Assembly (NCBI RefSeq): GCF_041435495.1
Contig: NZ_CP108644.1
Coordinates: 5,193,501 to 5,257,500 of the forward strand
From: Streptomyces sp. NBC_01116
GTDB lineage: Bacteria; Actinomycetota; Actinomycetes; Streptomycetales; Streptomycetaceae
Length of the DNA: 64,000 nucleotides
Direction: 5' to 3'
Shown: one piece after another, positions 35,559-45,068 of the stretch
Layout of the letters: each line of letters begins with the position of its first letter
Numbering within the stretch: position 1 is the first letter of the stretch
Notes under the pieces: model-generated
What the model saw: the letters and a program-made list of their open reading frames with translations, nothing else
Told to the model about the DNA's origin: nothing
Database searches by the model: none
Program-made: the position numbers and the translations under genes

Positions 35559-36917
35559 GTGGGACGACTCTTCGGTACGGATGGAGTACGCGGTGTCGCC
35601 AACGCCGATCTGACGGCCGAGCTCGCGCTCGGCCTCTCGGTCGCGGCGGCGCACGTACTCGCCGAGGCGGGCACCTTCGCGGGCCATCGCCCGACCGCCG
35701 TGGTCGGACGTGATCCGCGGGCCTCCGGAGAGTTCCTGGAGGCCGCCGTCGTGGCGGGCCTGGCCAGCGCCGGTGTGGACGTGCTGCGCGTCGGCGTCCT
35801 GCCGACGCCCGCCGTGGCGTATCTGACCGGCTCGCTCGGCGCGGACATCGGCGTGATGCTCTCCGCCAGCCACAACGCGATGCCCGACAACGGCGTCAAG
35901 TTCTTCGCGCGCGGCGGTCACAAGCTCGCCGACGAGCTGGAGGACCGCATCGAGACGGTCTACGAGCAGCACCGCACGGGTGAGCCGTGGAACCGCCCGA
36001 CCGGCGCCGGCGTCGGCCGGGTCACCGACTACACGGAGGGCTTCGACCGGTACGTCGCCCACCTCATCGGCGTCCTTCCCAACCGGCTCGACGGTCTCAA
36101 GGTCGTCCTGGACGAGGCGCACGGCGCCGCCGCCCGGGTCTCGCCCGAGGCGTTCGCGCGGGCCGGGGCCGAGGTCGTCACCATCGGGGCGGACCCGGAC
36201 GGCCTGAACATCAACGACGGCTGCGGCTCCACCCACCTGGAGCTGCTGCGCGCCGCCGTCGTCGAGCACGGGGCCGACCTCGGCATCGCGCACGACGGCG
36301 ACGCCGACCGCTGCCTCGCAGTGGACGCTTCGGGCGAGGAGGTCGACGGCGACCAGATCCTCGCCGTGCTGGCCCTCGCGATGCGGGACGCCGGTCAGCT
36401 CCGCAAGGACACCGTCGTCGGCACCGTGATGTCGAACCTCGGCTTCAAGCTGGCCATGGAGCGCGAGGGCATCCGGCTCGTCCAGACGGCGGTCGGCGAC
36501 CGGTACGTCCTGGAGTCGATGAAGGCCGAGGGCTTCGCGCTCGGCGGCGAGCAGTCCGGGCACGTCATCGTCCTGGACCACGCCACGACCGGCGACGGCA
36601 CGCTGACGGGCCTGATGCTGGCGGCCCGCCTCGCCGCCACCGGCCGGAGCCTCGCCGAGCTGGCCGGGGTCATGCAGCGTCTGCCGCAGGTCCTCATCAA
36701 CGTCCCCGACGTCGACAAGACCCGGGTGAACACCTCCTCCGAGCTGGCCACCGCGGTCGTCGAGGCGGAACGCGAGCTGGGCGAGACCGGGCGCGTACTG
36801 CTGCGCCAGTCGGGCACGGAGCCGCTGGTGCGGGTCATGGTCGAGGCCGCCGACATCGAGCAGGCGCGGGCCGTCGCGGGCCGGCTGGCCGATGTGGTGA
36901 AGTCCGCGCTGGGCTGA
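35559..36917 (+). CDS. glmM: Phosphoglucosamine mutase
   Basis: A 452-aa enzyme. GTG 35559 has CGGAGGA 5 nt upstream; the longer reading from 35478 is T-rich leader. It converts glucosamine-6-P to glucosamine-1-P for UDP-GlcNAc and so for peptidoglycan. The phosphoserine loop SASHN (Ser104), the metal loop DGDADRC and the sugar loop GGEQSGH are intact, and the C-terminal phosphate-binding RQSGTEPLVRVM is present. Its pathway partner glmS lies about 18 kb downstream. Confidence 0.97.
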   Translation: MGRLFGTDGVRGVANADLTAELALGLSVAAAHVLAEAGTFAGHRPTAVVGRDPRASGEFLEAAVVAGLASAGVDVLRVGVLPTPAVAYLTGSLGADIGVMLSASHNAMPDNGVKFFARGGHKLADELEDRIETVYEQHRTGEPWNRPTGAGVGRVTDYTEGFDRYVAHLIGVLPNRLDGLKVVLDEAHGAAARVSPEAFARAGAEVVTIGADPDGLNINDGCGSTHLELLRAAVVEHGADLGIAHDGDADRCLAVDASGEEVDGDQILAVLALAMRDAGQLRKDTVVGTVMSNLGFKLAMEREGIRLVQTAVGDRYVLESMKAEGFALGGEQSGHVIVLDHATTGDGTLTGLMLAARLAATGRSLAELAGVMQRLPQVLINVPDVDKTRVNTSSELATAVVEAERELGETGRVLLRQSGTEPLVRVMVEAADIEQARAVAGRLADVVKSALG

Positions 36918-36945
36918 GCTGCGACGCCCCTTCGCGCCGCGTGCG

Positions 36946-36993
36946 GAAGGCCCCCGGCGACCACGGGAATCCATGTGGTCGCCGGGGGCCTTC
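36946..36993. terminator. Bidirectional terminator after glmM
   Basis: A 19-bp perfect stem (36946-36964 with 36975-36993) with a 10-nt loop lies between convergent glmM and the PP2C phosphatase gene. Confidence 0.9.
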
Positions 36994-37054
36994 GCGTACG
37001 GTGCCGGGTGGTCGCGCGGTGCGGTGCGGCGTTGTTCGGTGTGATGTCGCGTGG

Positions 37055-38152
37055 TCACGTCCCTGGTAGCGAGGGGCGGGTGACGACGACCATGGCGGCG
37101 TCGTCGTTCAGGTGGCCGCCGACGTGGCGCAGCAGGTCGTGCCGGAAGCGGGTGAGGAAGGCGTCGGGGTCGCTCTCGCTCCAGCCGGTGATGCGGTCGG
37201 TGAGCGGGTAGAAGGCGCCGGTGGCGTCGCGGGCCTCGGTGACGCCGTCCGTGTGCACCAGCAGGAGGTCTCCCGGCTCGAACGGGAAGCTGTCGACGTG
37301 GTACCGGGGGGAGGTCAGTTCGCCCAGGCCCAGCGGGGGCGCGGGGCGACGGACGTCGATCGTCGTCGGCCGGCCGTCGTGCAGGATCACCGGCGGCGGG
37401 TGCCCGCAGGAGATCATCCGGACCGGGCCGTTCCGGTCGGGGATGTCCATGACGGTGGCGGTGATGAACGTTTCTCCGTAGCGGCTCGTCTCGCCCGGTT
37501 CCGTCAGGTCCCAGCACACGCTCCGGTCGAGGTAGGTCATCAGCTCGTCGAGGGCGGCCTCGCGGTGGGCGGCGACGCGGAACGCTCCGAGCAGCAGGGC
37601 GGCGTCGTTGACCGCGGTCATCCCCTTGCCCTGCACATCGCCGACGATCAGCCGGGTTCCGGAGGTGGTGCGCGCCGCCGCGTACAGGTCCCCGCCGATC
37701 CGGGCCTCGGCGGCGAGGTAGAGGGCGGAGGCGCGCAGGGGGCCGAGCTTCCCGGGCAGCGGCGGCAGGACCACGCGCTGGGCGACCTCGGACACGTACC
37801 GCACCTGCGTCAGCTCCTCCGCGCGACGCTCCCGCAGGACGCAGAAGACCACCAGGCTCGTGCCGACCAGGATCAGGGCGATGATCTGTGCCTCGTGGTT
37901 GGCCGAGAGAAGATCGTCAGGATCGCGGATGACCCCGATGAGCGTCTGCGCGACGACCGCCAGCGCCGCGACCAGGCCCACGGTCCGGGGCCCGCCGAAC
38001 GACGGCGTGATCGCCGGGGCCGCGACGAGCAGCGGACCGAGATGGATGTCGGGCGGGGCGAGCACGTCGATCACGGACACCGCGACGATCCAGGCGATCG
38101 GGATGGCGACCAGCGCCCACCGGGGGCGGGGTCCTGTGCGGCGCTGGGACAT
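37055..38152 (-). CDS. Membrane PP2C (SpoIIE-type) serine phosphatase
   Basis: A 365-aa protein. The N terminus has three to four hydrophobic helices (about 12-105; WALVAIPIAWIVAVSVIDVL, VGLVAALAVVAQTLIGV, IIALILVGTSLVVFCVL). The cytosolic PPM/PP2C domain has metal motifs ARIGGDLYAAA, GDVQGKGMTA, HTDGVTEARD and NDDAAMVVV. Such enzymes dephosphorylate anti-anti-sigma factors in Streptomyces partner-switching systems. No sensor domain or anti-sigma gene is adjacent. It is a single gene facing glmM across a terminator. Confidence 0.9.
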   Translation of the reverse strand: MSQRRTGPRPRWALVAIPIAWIVAVSVIDVLAPPDIHLGPLLVAAPAITPSFGGPRTVGLVAALAVVAQTLIGVIRDPDDLLSANHEAQIIALILVGTSLVVFCVLRERRAEELTQVRYVSEVAQRVVLPPLPGKLGPLRASALYLAAEARIGGDLYAAARTTSGTRLIVGDVQGKGMTAVNDAALLLGAFRVAAHREAALDELMTYLDRSVCWDLTEPGETSRYGETFITATVMDIPDRNGPVRMISCGHPPPVILHDGRPTTIDVRRPAPPLGLGELTSPRYHVDSFPFEPGDLLLVHTDGVTEARDATGAFYPLTDRITGWSESDPDAFLTRFRHDLLRHVGGHLNDDAAMVVVTRPSLPGT

Positions 38153-38215
38153 GCCTCCTCTCTACACCGGCCCCGCACGGTTCGCACCGGCAGGAGCAGG
38201 CGGCCCGGCGCACGG

Positions 38216-39181
38216 TCAGGTGCGCACGGAAGTCCCTGGTGTGCTGGGTGAGGGCTTCCGCGCGCGCCGGAACCTCAGCAGGGCCTTCTGGAGCAGCAGC
38301 GTCAGCGTGCCCGCGAGGATGATCCCGCCGAGGTTGGCGAGCAGCTGCTGCCCGGATCCGACGGTCTGCTGGTAGTCGGAGTAGCTGAACGCGACGGCCG
38401 CGTTGGCGGCGGCCGGGACGGTCGTCACCGAGATCGCCACCCCGATCAGCGCCCCGGACTTCGCGGAGGTGAGCGAGAGCGTCCCGGCGACGCCCGCGAG
38501 GAACGCCACGACGAACGACATCCAGTCCGGGTGCCAGATGAACCCGGTGTTGGGCCGGGGCTTGTCGATCATCCCGCTGTTGAAGAGGCCGAAGGCGTCC
38601 ATCAGCCAGGCGAAGCCCGCGGTGATCAGCATCGCCAGGGCGAAGCCGCCGACCAGGGCCCACAGTGACCGCGCCACCAGGCGCGGGGCGCGCTGCACGA
38701 GGGCCGTGGAGATCCCGGCCAGCGGACCGAACTCCGGGCCGACCGCCATCGCGCCCACGATCAGCACCGCGTTGTCGAGCATCACCCCGCAGGCGGCGAG
38801 CATCGTGGCGAGGGCGAGGAAGGAGACGTAGGTGATGGAGAACGTCGACTCCTCGTGCGTCGCCTCCGTCAGCTCCTCCCACAGCACCGCGTCGGCACCA
38901 TCGCCGGGCGCCTCCTCCTCCGCCCGGTCGGCGTGGTCGGAGAGCGTCAGCTCCATGTTCTCCATGGTGATCGACCCGGTCCGGTCGATGCCGAGGCGGC
39001 GCAGCGCACCGATCAGCTCGTCGCCGGCCTCGCGCGCCACGTCGCACATCACCACGTCGCCGGCGGGGGAGCGGGCGGCGCCCGGCAGGACCACCAGATG
39101 GGCGGTGCCGACGGTCGACTCCAGCAGGGACACGACCTCGTCCGTGGTGTCGGCGGGCACGATCAGACGCAGGTGCAGCAC
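38216..39181 (-). CDS. DUF389 membrane protein
   Basis: A 321-aa protein. GTG 39181 has GGGGAGG about 8 nt upstream. The cytosolic N-terminal domain (about 1-95, LHLRLIVPADTTDEVVSLLE) is followed by about six membrane helices (FLALATMLAACGVMLDN, AVGPEFGPLAGIS, SLWALVGGFALAML and others), the hallmark of the DUF389 hydrophobic family. The function is unknown; a transport or sensing role is possible. It starts 38 nt after coaA and is likely co-transcribed with it. Confidence 0.85.
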   Translation of the reverse strand: MLHLRLIVPADTTDEVVSLLESTVGTAHLVVLPGAARSPAGDVVMCDVAREAGDELIGALRRLGIDRTGSITMENMELTLSDHADRAEEEAPGDGADAVLWEELTEATHEESTFSITYVSFLALATMLAACGVMLDNAVLIVGAMAVGPEFGPLAGISTALVQRAPRLVARSLWALVGGFALAMLITAGFAWLMDAFGLFNSGMIDKPRPNTGFIWHPDWMSFVVAFLAGVAGTLSLTSAKSGALIGVAISVTTVPAAANAAVAFSYSDYQQTVGSGQQLLANLGGIILAGTLTLLLQKALLRFRRARKPSPSTPGTSVRT

Positions 39182-39219
39182 GTGGGCGGCCTCCCCAGGG
39201 CGAAGCGGTCGGAGCTGGC

Positions 39220-40215
39220 TCAGAGCTTGCGCAGGGACAGCTTCTGGACCTTGTGGTCCGGGCCCTTGCGGAGCACCAGGGTGGCACGGCCGCGCGTCGG
39301 CGCGACGTTCTCCAGCAGATTCGGTTTGTTGATGGTCCGCCACATGGTGCGCGCGTAGTCCAGTGCCTCGTCCTCGGAGACCTGGGTGTACTTGCGGAAG
39401 TACGAGGACGGGTCCTGGAACGCGGTGGCGCGCAGCTTGCGGAAGCGGTTCAGGTACCAGGTCTCGATGTCCTCGGCGCGGGCGTCCACGTACACGCTGA
39501 AGTCGAAGTAGTCGGCGAGCCCGACCCTGGTGCGGCCGTCGCTGCCGGGCAGCGCGGGCTGGAGGACGTTGAGGCCCTCGACGATGAGGATGTCGGGGCG
39601 GCGCACGGTGAGCCGTTCGCCGGGGACGATGTCGTAGATCAGGTGCGAGTAGACGGGTGCGGTCACCTCGTCCTTGCCCGCCTTGATGTCGGCGACGAAG
39701 CGGGTCAGGGCGCGCCGGTCGTAGGACTCCGGGAACCCTTTGCGGGAGGTCAGCCCGCGCGCCTTGAGCTCCTTCATCGGCAGCAGGAACCCGTCCGTGG
39801 TCACCAGCTCGACGCGCGGGTGCTCGGGCCAGCGGGCCAGCAGCGCCTGGAGGATACGGGCGCTGGTGGACTTGCCTACGGCGACACTGCCCGCGACCCC
39901 TATGACGAACGGGGTGCCGCGCTGCGCCCCGTGCCCGTTCCCGGCGTCCCCGAGGAAGGTGTTCAGCGCGCCGCGCAGCCCGGAGGTGGCCTGGACGTAC
40001 AGGTTGAGCAGCCGGGAGAGCGGCAGGTAGACGTCCCGCACCTCGTCCAGGTCGATGACGTCCCCGAGCCCCCGCAGCCGCTCCACCTCGTCGGCGGTCA
40101 GCGGCAGCGGTGTCTTGTCCCGCAGTGCGCTCCACTCGTCGCGCGAGAGGTCGACGTAGGGGGTCGGCGCGTGCTCGGTGCGACGGTGGGGGCTCCGTGC
40201 GGGTGAGGTGATCAC
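39220..40215 (-). CDS. coaA: Pantothenate kinase, type I
   Basis: A 331-aa enzyme that phosphorylates pantothenate in the first step of CoA synthesis. The P-loop is GVAGSVAVGKST (106-117). DGFLLP, the catalytic region RKGFPESYD and VEGLNVLQ are typical. The start is GTG 40215 with no clear SD; a TAAAAC box about 20 nt upstream suggests a very short leader. It precedes the DUF389 gene. Confidence 0.95.
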   Translation of the reverse strand: MITSPARSPHRRTEHAPTPYVDLSRDEWSALRDKTPLPLTADEVERLRGLGDVIDLDEVRDVYLPLSRLLNLYVQATSGLRGALNTFLGDAGNGHGAQRGTPFVIGVAGSVAVGKSTSARILQALLARWPEHPRVELVTTDGFLLPMKELKARGLTSRKGFPESYDRRALTRFVADIKAGKDEVTAPVYSHLIYDIVPGERLTVRRPDILIVEGLNVLQPALPGSDGRTRVGLADYFDFSVYVDARAEDIETWYLNRFRKLRATAFQDPSSYFRKYTQVSEDEALDYARTMWRTINKPNLLENVAPTRGRATLVLRKGPDHKVQKLSLRKL

Positions 40216-40295
40216 CTGTTCATTGTTGCGGGAGTTTTAACGGTGTGGGGGGTGGGCTCGGTCACGTGGGTGGTGGGGCGGGGGCGGCCGATGGC

Positions 40296-40340
40296 CGCGG
40301 GCCCGGTGTCCGCTCCCCTGTGCCGGACACCGGGCCCGCG
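40296..40340. terminator. Strong terminator downstream of the ECF/anti-sigma pair
   Basis: A 17-bp perfect stem (40296-40312 with 40324-40340) has an 11-nt loop. It separates the sigma/anti-sigma operon from coaA, both on the minus strand. Confidence 0.88.
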
Positions 40341-40369
40341 CCCGTGGACGGTGCGAGCGAGCGGTACGG

Positions 40370-41371
40370 TCAGGGCTTCTGGCCCTTGGCGTCGACGACG
40401 GCCGCCTTGACCCTCGCGACGTCCATCAGGACGTCGCCGCGCCGGTAGACCATGGCAATGGGGTCATCGGGGGCGGAGACCTCGTGGGTCCTGGTGACCA
40501 CGTCGCGCATTCCCGCGTAGCTGTAGTCGACGGGGTCGATGAGGATCTCGCGCCGGGTGTCACCTCCGTCGTGTTCGCGGGTCACGGCGATGACCTGGCG
40601 GCCGGAGGCGTCCCGGATCAGGTGGTCGGTCACCTTTACGTCGCCGACCGTGGCCATCGCCCGGTAGATGCGGGCCAGAGCGTCGGGCGGGATCGGGTAG
40701 GACTCCAGCAGGACGTGCAGGGCGCGGAAGCTGTGCTCGTCCTTGGCCTCGGGGGGTCCGTCGGGTCCGCTGCCGGTGGGGAAGACCTTCCGCAGTGCCG
40801 CGAGGAGGGCCTCGGGTTCCTCCGGGAGATCCGCGGCGATCTCGTAGGACTCGCGGGCGGTCCGGTAGTCCGTGTCGGACTCGTCGTTCTCCGCGGCCTT
40901 GTCGTCGTACGGGATCCAGGAGGGCTCGGGATCCGGCACTTCGAAGGTGCCCTTCACTTCGGGCTCCGACCCGTCCTTCCTGGTCGGCTGGGCCGGCACT
41001 CCGCCGACCTGCCAGAGGTAGATCCACTGGTCGGTCCTCGGCTCCGGGGGCACCTCCTGCCGCTCCAGGAAGTCGGCGGCCCGCCCCAGGGCGGCCTCCG
41101 GGCCGGACAGGTCGAGGTCGCCCGCCACGGTCGCCGGGGCCGAGGGCCGGGGCGCGGGGGTGTCCACGAGCTGGGTGATGAACAGCGCCGCCGCGGTGAT
41201 CGCCACCACCGCGCCGAGGGAGGCGAACCGCCAGTCGGCCCGCAGCCCGCGGGCGCGGCGGTTCCGGCCCGCGATGGCGTCGGTCAGGCGTGCGCGGCCG
41301 GGGGCGAGGGCGGCGCGGTCGGGTACGGGGGCGTCTGCGCGCAGCTCCCGCAGCCGGGTCAGTTCGTCCAT
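40370..41371 (-). CDS. CU044_5270-family putative anti-sigma partner
   Basis: A 333-aa single-pass membrane protein. The cytosolic N terminus (MDELTRLRELRADAPVPDRA) carries the short helical motif typical of this family. One membrane helix lies at about 48-68 (FASLGAVVAITAAALFITQLV), with an extracytoplasmic domain of about 260 residues after it. It overlaps the ECF sigma gene by 13 nt, the usual sigma/anti-sigma arrangement. Sequestration of the sigma factor is an inference from this context. No RseA-type zinc motif (HxxxCxxC) is present. Confidence 0.78.
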   Translation of the reverse strand: MDELTRLRELRADAPVPDRAALAPGRARLTDAIAGRNRRARGLRADWRFASLGAVVAITAAALFITQLVDTPAPRPSAPATVAGDLDLSGPEAALGRAADFLERQEVPPEPRTDQWIYLWQVGGVPAQPTRKDGSEPEVKGTFEVPDPEPSWIPYDDKAAENDESDTDYRTARESYEIAADLPEEPEALLAALRKVFPTGSGPDGPPEAKDEHSFRALHVLLESYPIPPDALARIYRAMATVGDVKVTDHLIRDASGRQVIAVTREHDGGDTRREILIDPVDYSYAGMRDVVTRTHEVSAPDDPIAMVYRRGDVLMDVARVKAAVVDAKGQKP

Positions 41372-41991
41372 GACGGGTTCAGCTCCTGTTCGGCCGAGGT
41401 GAACGCGGGATCGGTGCTGAGGGCCTCGCGGACCTTGCGGCGGGCCCGGTTCAGCCGGGATCTGACCGTGCCCAGCGGTATCCGCAGCGCGTCGGCCACC
41501 TCCTGGTAGCCGAGGTCCGCCCAGGCGACGAGCAGCAGGACGTGCCGGTCGCCGGTGGAGAGCGAGGCGAGTGCCCCCGCCAGGGGGGCCTGGACGGTCA
41601 GCCGGTCGTCCGAGCGGTCGCTCCAGGACGCGGCCACCGGGTCGTGGCCGGTGCGGGCCAGCGCCTTCAGCGCGCGGACCTCGGTACGGCGGTGCTTGCC
41701 GATCAGGTTGGCGGCGATGCCGTACAGCCAGGGCCGGGCCAGCCGGTGGGCGGTGTCGTAGCGGCTCCGCGTGCGGAACGCGATGAGGAACGTCTCCGCC
41801 GTGATGTCGTCCGCCGCGCCCTCGCCGAGGCGGCGGGCGGCGTAGCGGTGGATGTCCGGGGCATGCCGGTCGTACAGCCCGGCGAACAGTTCGGGTTCGT
41901 CGAGGGACTGCGCGATGACGTCCGCGTCGTCTCTCGCCCGGCCCTCGCCCTCGTGCTCGGTGTCGGGGCGGGCCGGAGGTGGTCCGGTCAC
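41359..41991 (-). CDS. ECF-type RNA polymerase sigma factor
   Basis: A 210-aa protein. The start is GTG 41991 with GGAGG 4 nt upstream. Region 2 is FAGLYDRHAPDIHRYAARRL and DDITAETFLIAF; region 4 is LLLVAWADLGYQEVADALRI followed by GTVRSRLNRARRKVREAL. There is no C-terminal extension. It is coupled to the downstream CU044_5270-like gene. The 204-nt upstream gap has a GTGAC-T-GTCAC palindrome (42019-42029) nested in an AGGGGTG/CACCCCT repeat. An autoregulated promoter may lie here. Confidence 0.9.
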   Translation of the reverse strand: MTGPPPARPDTEHEGEGRARDDADVIAQSLDEPELFAGLYDRHAPDIHRYAARRLGEGAADDITAETFLIAFRTRSRYDTAHRLARPWLYGIAANLIGKHRRTEVRALKALARTGHDPVAASWSDRSDDRLTVQAPLAGALASLSTGDRHVLLLVAWADLGYQEVADALRIPLGTVRSRLNRARRKVREALSTDPAFTSAEQELNPSWTN

Positions 41992-42119
41992 TGCGCCTCC
42001 AGGGGTGCGTCGGTCGGTGTGACTGTCACCCCTGTTGTCCGCAGCGGCCGGAAAGGTTCACGGCCGGCATGGTGCCGGGCGGAAAGGCGCACAGGCACCG
42101 TCACCGGCCGCAGCCGGGC

Positions 42120-42151
42120 GGCGGCGGGCCTGCCGGCACGGGCCCGCCGCC
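42120..42151 (-). terminator. Hairpin after the M16 peptidase gene
   Basis: The 11-bp stem GGCGGCGGGCC/GGCCCGCCGCC has a 10-nt loop, between the M16 stop and the ECF start. The U tract lies on the opposite strand, so directionality is uncertain. Confidence 0.55.
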
Positions 42152-42195
42152 TTTCCGTGTTCCGCCCTTCCGTGCTCCGTGTTCCGCGCGGCCTG

Positions 42196-43806
42196 TCAGC
42201 CGCGCCCCGGCCGCAGGGAGCGCAGCATCCCCAGCGCCCGGCCCTTCAGCACGCCGCGTCGCGCGGGGGGCTGCGGGACCTCGTCCGGGTCGCGTGCGGG
42301 CATGGGGACCGCGGCCCCGGCCGGGACCTCCGCGTCGATGACCGCGATCCGGTCCGGGGTGAGCTTCGCGTACAGCGTCGGCTCCACCTCCACCACGAAC
42401 GCGTCGAAGCCGATGAGGTGCCGGGCCCCGTCCGGGAAGACGCGCATCGCGGCGCACGCGTCGTACCGCACGGTGATCTGCCCGGCGGGTGTGGCCAGGG
42501 TGACGGCCTCCGGTCCGACGGCCAGGCTCACGTTGTGGTCGGCCCGTGACCGGTGCACGGTGCTCGCCGGGGCGGGGTCCACCGGGGTCGACCACTGCGG
42601 AGCCTCGGTGAAGCCCGCCCAGTCCACGGGCCGCCCCGGTACCTGGATCAGGGCGGAGGCGTGCAGTTCGCGGGCCACGTCGCGCAGGTCCTCGACGGTG
42701 ACGGCGGCCAGTTCGGCGCGCTGTTCCTCGGGGGTGAGGTTGGCGTGTCCCGTCAGTACGTTCAGTGCGTGCGAGGGCAGAGAGGCCGCGCCGAGGTCCG
42801 GGGTCTCGTACTGCTTGAGGCGTTTCGACCGGGCCGAGTCCAGCTCGGCCTGCCCGATCGTTCCGGCGCACAGCCGTGCCAGTACGTCGATGAAACCGCC
42901 CACCACCGCGTCCTGCTTCTGCGGGAGCGCGTCCGCGTAGGCGGTGATGGTCGCGTGGTCGTTGTCGCGCGGGTGGTAGCCGCAGTCGGCGGTGTAGGAG
43001 TAGCCGCCCTTCTGCCGCAGGTCCGTGTAGAGCGCCCGGCCCAGCACGTCCGCGAAGAGGGACGCCGCCGAACTGCGCCGCACGATGCCGTCCAGCACCA
43101 CTCCGCCGCTGCCGCCCGTGATGTACGCAGGGGTGACGGGCAGGGCCGAGGACGGTGCGGGCAGCGGCTGCCGCCGGCCCGCCGGCAGGGTCAGGTCCAG
43201 CCCCTCGGGCACGGTGTCGCCGGTGATCCACAGGGTCGCGTTGTCCCGGGTGAACCAGGTCCTGGCCCAGTCGCGCACCGCGTCGGCCGTCAGGTGCAGC
43301 GTGCCGTACTCCGGGTAGGTGACGAGCCCGTAGCCCCGGGCCCCGTAACGCCACAGCGGCAGGGAGTGGTTGGGGCCCCGGCCGCGGCCCGCCTGCTCGG
43401 TCCGCAGGATCTCCCGCTCGGTGGCGAGCCGTTCGACCGGCAGGTCCCGCAGGGAGGCACAGACCCCGTTGAGGTAGGTGACGACCTCCTCGATGGTCCC
43501 GGACACCACGAAGTGGGTGTGGGTGGCGGCGGTGGAGCCGTTGTAGTGGAGGTCCGAGACACCGTGCCGGTGCAGCGCCAGGTGCTCCACGAGGTGGGTG
43601 AGGCCGGCCGTGGCGAGCGTCTCGTCCGCCGCCCCGACCCGGAAGTACAGCCCGGCGGTGACCGGGCCGCCGGACGTGGGAGCCAGCAGGGTCGGGATGT
43701 GGTCGACCTCGGTGGCGGTGATGAGCCCGCGTTCCGGGGAAGCGGGGGCGCTCGTGGGCTGTGCGGGCTGCGCGGTGGCGGCGGGCCCGTCGGTCTGCTG
43801 TGTCAT
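42196..43806 (-). CDS. M16-family zinc metallopeptidase
   Basis: A 536-aa protein. The inverted zinc motif HLVEH (71-75) is intact, and the downstream Glu region TEREILRTE fits the third ligand. It has both lobes of an M16 chain. The N-terminal about 30 residues are Ala/Pro/Gln-rich and disordered, with no signal peptide. M16 enzymes degrade or process peptides; in actinomycetes stand-alone copies are poorly understood. It lies 6 nt after the 315-aa gene, so the two are probably one operon. Confidence 0.85.
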   Translation of the reverse strand: MTQQTDGPAATAQPAQPTSAPASPERGLITATEVDHIPTLLAPTSGGPVTAGLYFRVGAADETLATAGLTHLVEHLALHRHGVSDLHYNGSTAATHTHFVVSGTIEEVVTYLNGVCASLRDLPVERLATEREILRTEQAGRGRGPNHSLPLWRYGARGYGLVTYPEYGTLHLTADAVRDWARTWFTRDNATLWITGDTVPEGLDLTLPAGRRQPLPAPSSALPVTPAYITGGSGGVVLDGIVRRSSAASLFADVLGRALYTDLRQKGGYSYTADCGYHPRDNDHATITAYADALPQKQDAVVGGFIDVLARLCAGTIGQAELDSARSKRLKQYETPDLGAASLPSHALNVLTGHANLTPEEQRAELAAVTVEDLRDVARELHASALIQVPGRPVDWAGFTEAPQWSTPVDPAPASTVHRSRADHNVSLAVGPEAVTLATPAGQITVRYDACAAMRVFPDGARHLIGFDAFVVEVEPTLYAKLTPDRIAVIDAEVPAGAAVPMPARDPDEVPQPPARRGVLKGRALGMLRSLRPGRG

Positions 43807-43812
43807 CGTCGG

Positions 43813-44760
43813 TCAGCCCTTCGCCATGGCGCGTCTGCGGTGCTTGAGGAACTGCACTTCCCGGTCGCCCCAGTAACCCCACGGGGTCTCGGTCGCCTTG
43901 TCCCCGAGCGTGCGGAAGTACGGGGCCGCCTCCCGGTAGTGACCGCCCAGGCTCAGGGCCCCGGCGAAGTCGTTGTGGTCGCCCACCCAGTGGAAGCCCG
44001 GCCGGTAGTCCGGGTGCCGTACGGACCGGTCGGCGGCCGCGAGGATGTCGTCGCGCACCTCGGCCGGGCGCAGGTAGTCGCCCGGCCCGGTGTCACTGCC
44101 GTCCAGCCAGCGTTCCAGATGCGCCTGCGCCACCAGCCGTCCCGCGTGGCTTCCCGCGGGAGCCGCGTCCATGCACGCCCGCGCGAAGCCGAACGCGTCT
44201 TCCCACCGGCCGCCCCACTTGGGGCACAGCTGCTGGAGCAGCAGGATCTGCGCCTGGATGTGGTGCGGGTGATGCTCCGCCAGCCGGTCGTACCGCCGGC
44301 GCACCTCGCTCGCCCCGAGTTCCAGTCCCCGGGCGGTCGTCAGCCGGGACGTCCAGGCGAGGGCGTACGCCGGCTCGTCGGCGCACACGCCGATCAGCAG
44401 TTGTTCGGCACGCCGCAGCCAGGCGTGGAACGCCTGGAACTGATCCCGCGACACGTGCTCCGCCGTGTACGAGCCACGGATGTCCCAGCCCACCATGATG
44501 TAGCGCGCGGCGAGCAGCGTCCGGGCCAGGGGGGACCCGTGGTCGGCCGCGGCGCGTTCCAGGAAGCGTTCGGAGGAACTGAGGTCGGCGACGACGTTCG
44601 CGGCCACGGCACGCTCGTCCTCGTCGTCCAGGAAGTCGAAGTACGCCTCCACGGTGTTCCAGTCGTTCCCGCGTACGGCGGTGCGGAGGTCCACGAGGGA
44701 GGGGATCTGGCGGCAGAGATCGAACTCCGCGCGTATCAGGTCGGGGTCGGTCGGAGACAC
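43813..44760 (-). CDS. Alpha-helical repeat hypothetical protein
   Basis: A 315-aa, Trp- and His-rich soluble protein made mainly of helices. Patterns such as LLIGVCADEPAYALAWTSRL, HHIQAQILLLQQLCPKWGG and REAAPYFRTLGDKATETPWG resemble TPR/DUF4034-like solenoids. The family assignment is tentative. It probably mediates protein contacts. It is co-transcribed with the M16 peptidase, which might process it or act with it. The 308-nt gap 44761-45068 holds only a terminator. Confidence 0.7.
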   Translation of the reverse strand: MSPTDPDLIRAEFDLCRQIPSLVDLRTAVRGNDWNTVEAYFDFLDDEDERAVAANVVADLSSSERFLERAAADHGSPLARTLLAARYIMVGWDIRGSYTAEHVSRDQFQAFHAWLRRAEQLLIGVCADEPAYALAWTSRLTTARGLELGASEVRRRYDRLAEHHPHHIQAQILLLQQLCPKWGGRWEDAFGFARACMDAAPAGSHAGRLVAQAHLERWLDGSDTGPGDYLRPAEVRDDILAAADRSVRHPDYRPGFHWVGDHNDFAGALSLGGHYREAAPYFRTLGDKATETPWGYWGDREVQFLKHRRRAMAKG

Positions 44761-44907
44761 GTCGGTCCTCGGGCTCTGGCGGCGGACGCGACCGGTGGGG
44801 GGCCTGGCGCACGAAGCGCGTGGCGTGTCGGCGAACGGGCGGCTGACGATGATCGGAACGGGAGGCTAGCACCCGGTGAGCCGGGCGCGCCGGGGAGTTT
44901 CCCACAA

Positions 44908-44934
44908 CGGCCGGGCCCTGTGCGGGCCCGGCCG
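44908..44934. terminator. Hairpin terminator after the DUF397 gene
   Basis: A perfect 11-bp stem, CGGCCGGGCCC with its complement, has a 5-nt loop. It lies between the DUF397 gene and the helical-repeat gene, both on the minus strand. Confidence 0.75.
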
Positions 44935-45068
44935 CTGGTACGGCGGCCGGGCCGGGACCCGCGCCGGCCCGACTGCCCGGATTCCCGCCTCCGCTCCACG
45001 TTCCCCTACGCCGAGGACGAGGTGGCCGAGAAGTCGTCGGCCCACACGACCGGCGTTGCGGGCAGGGC

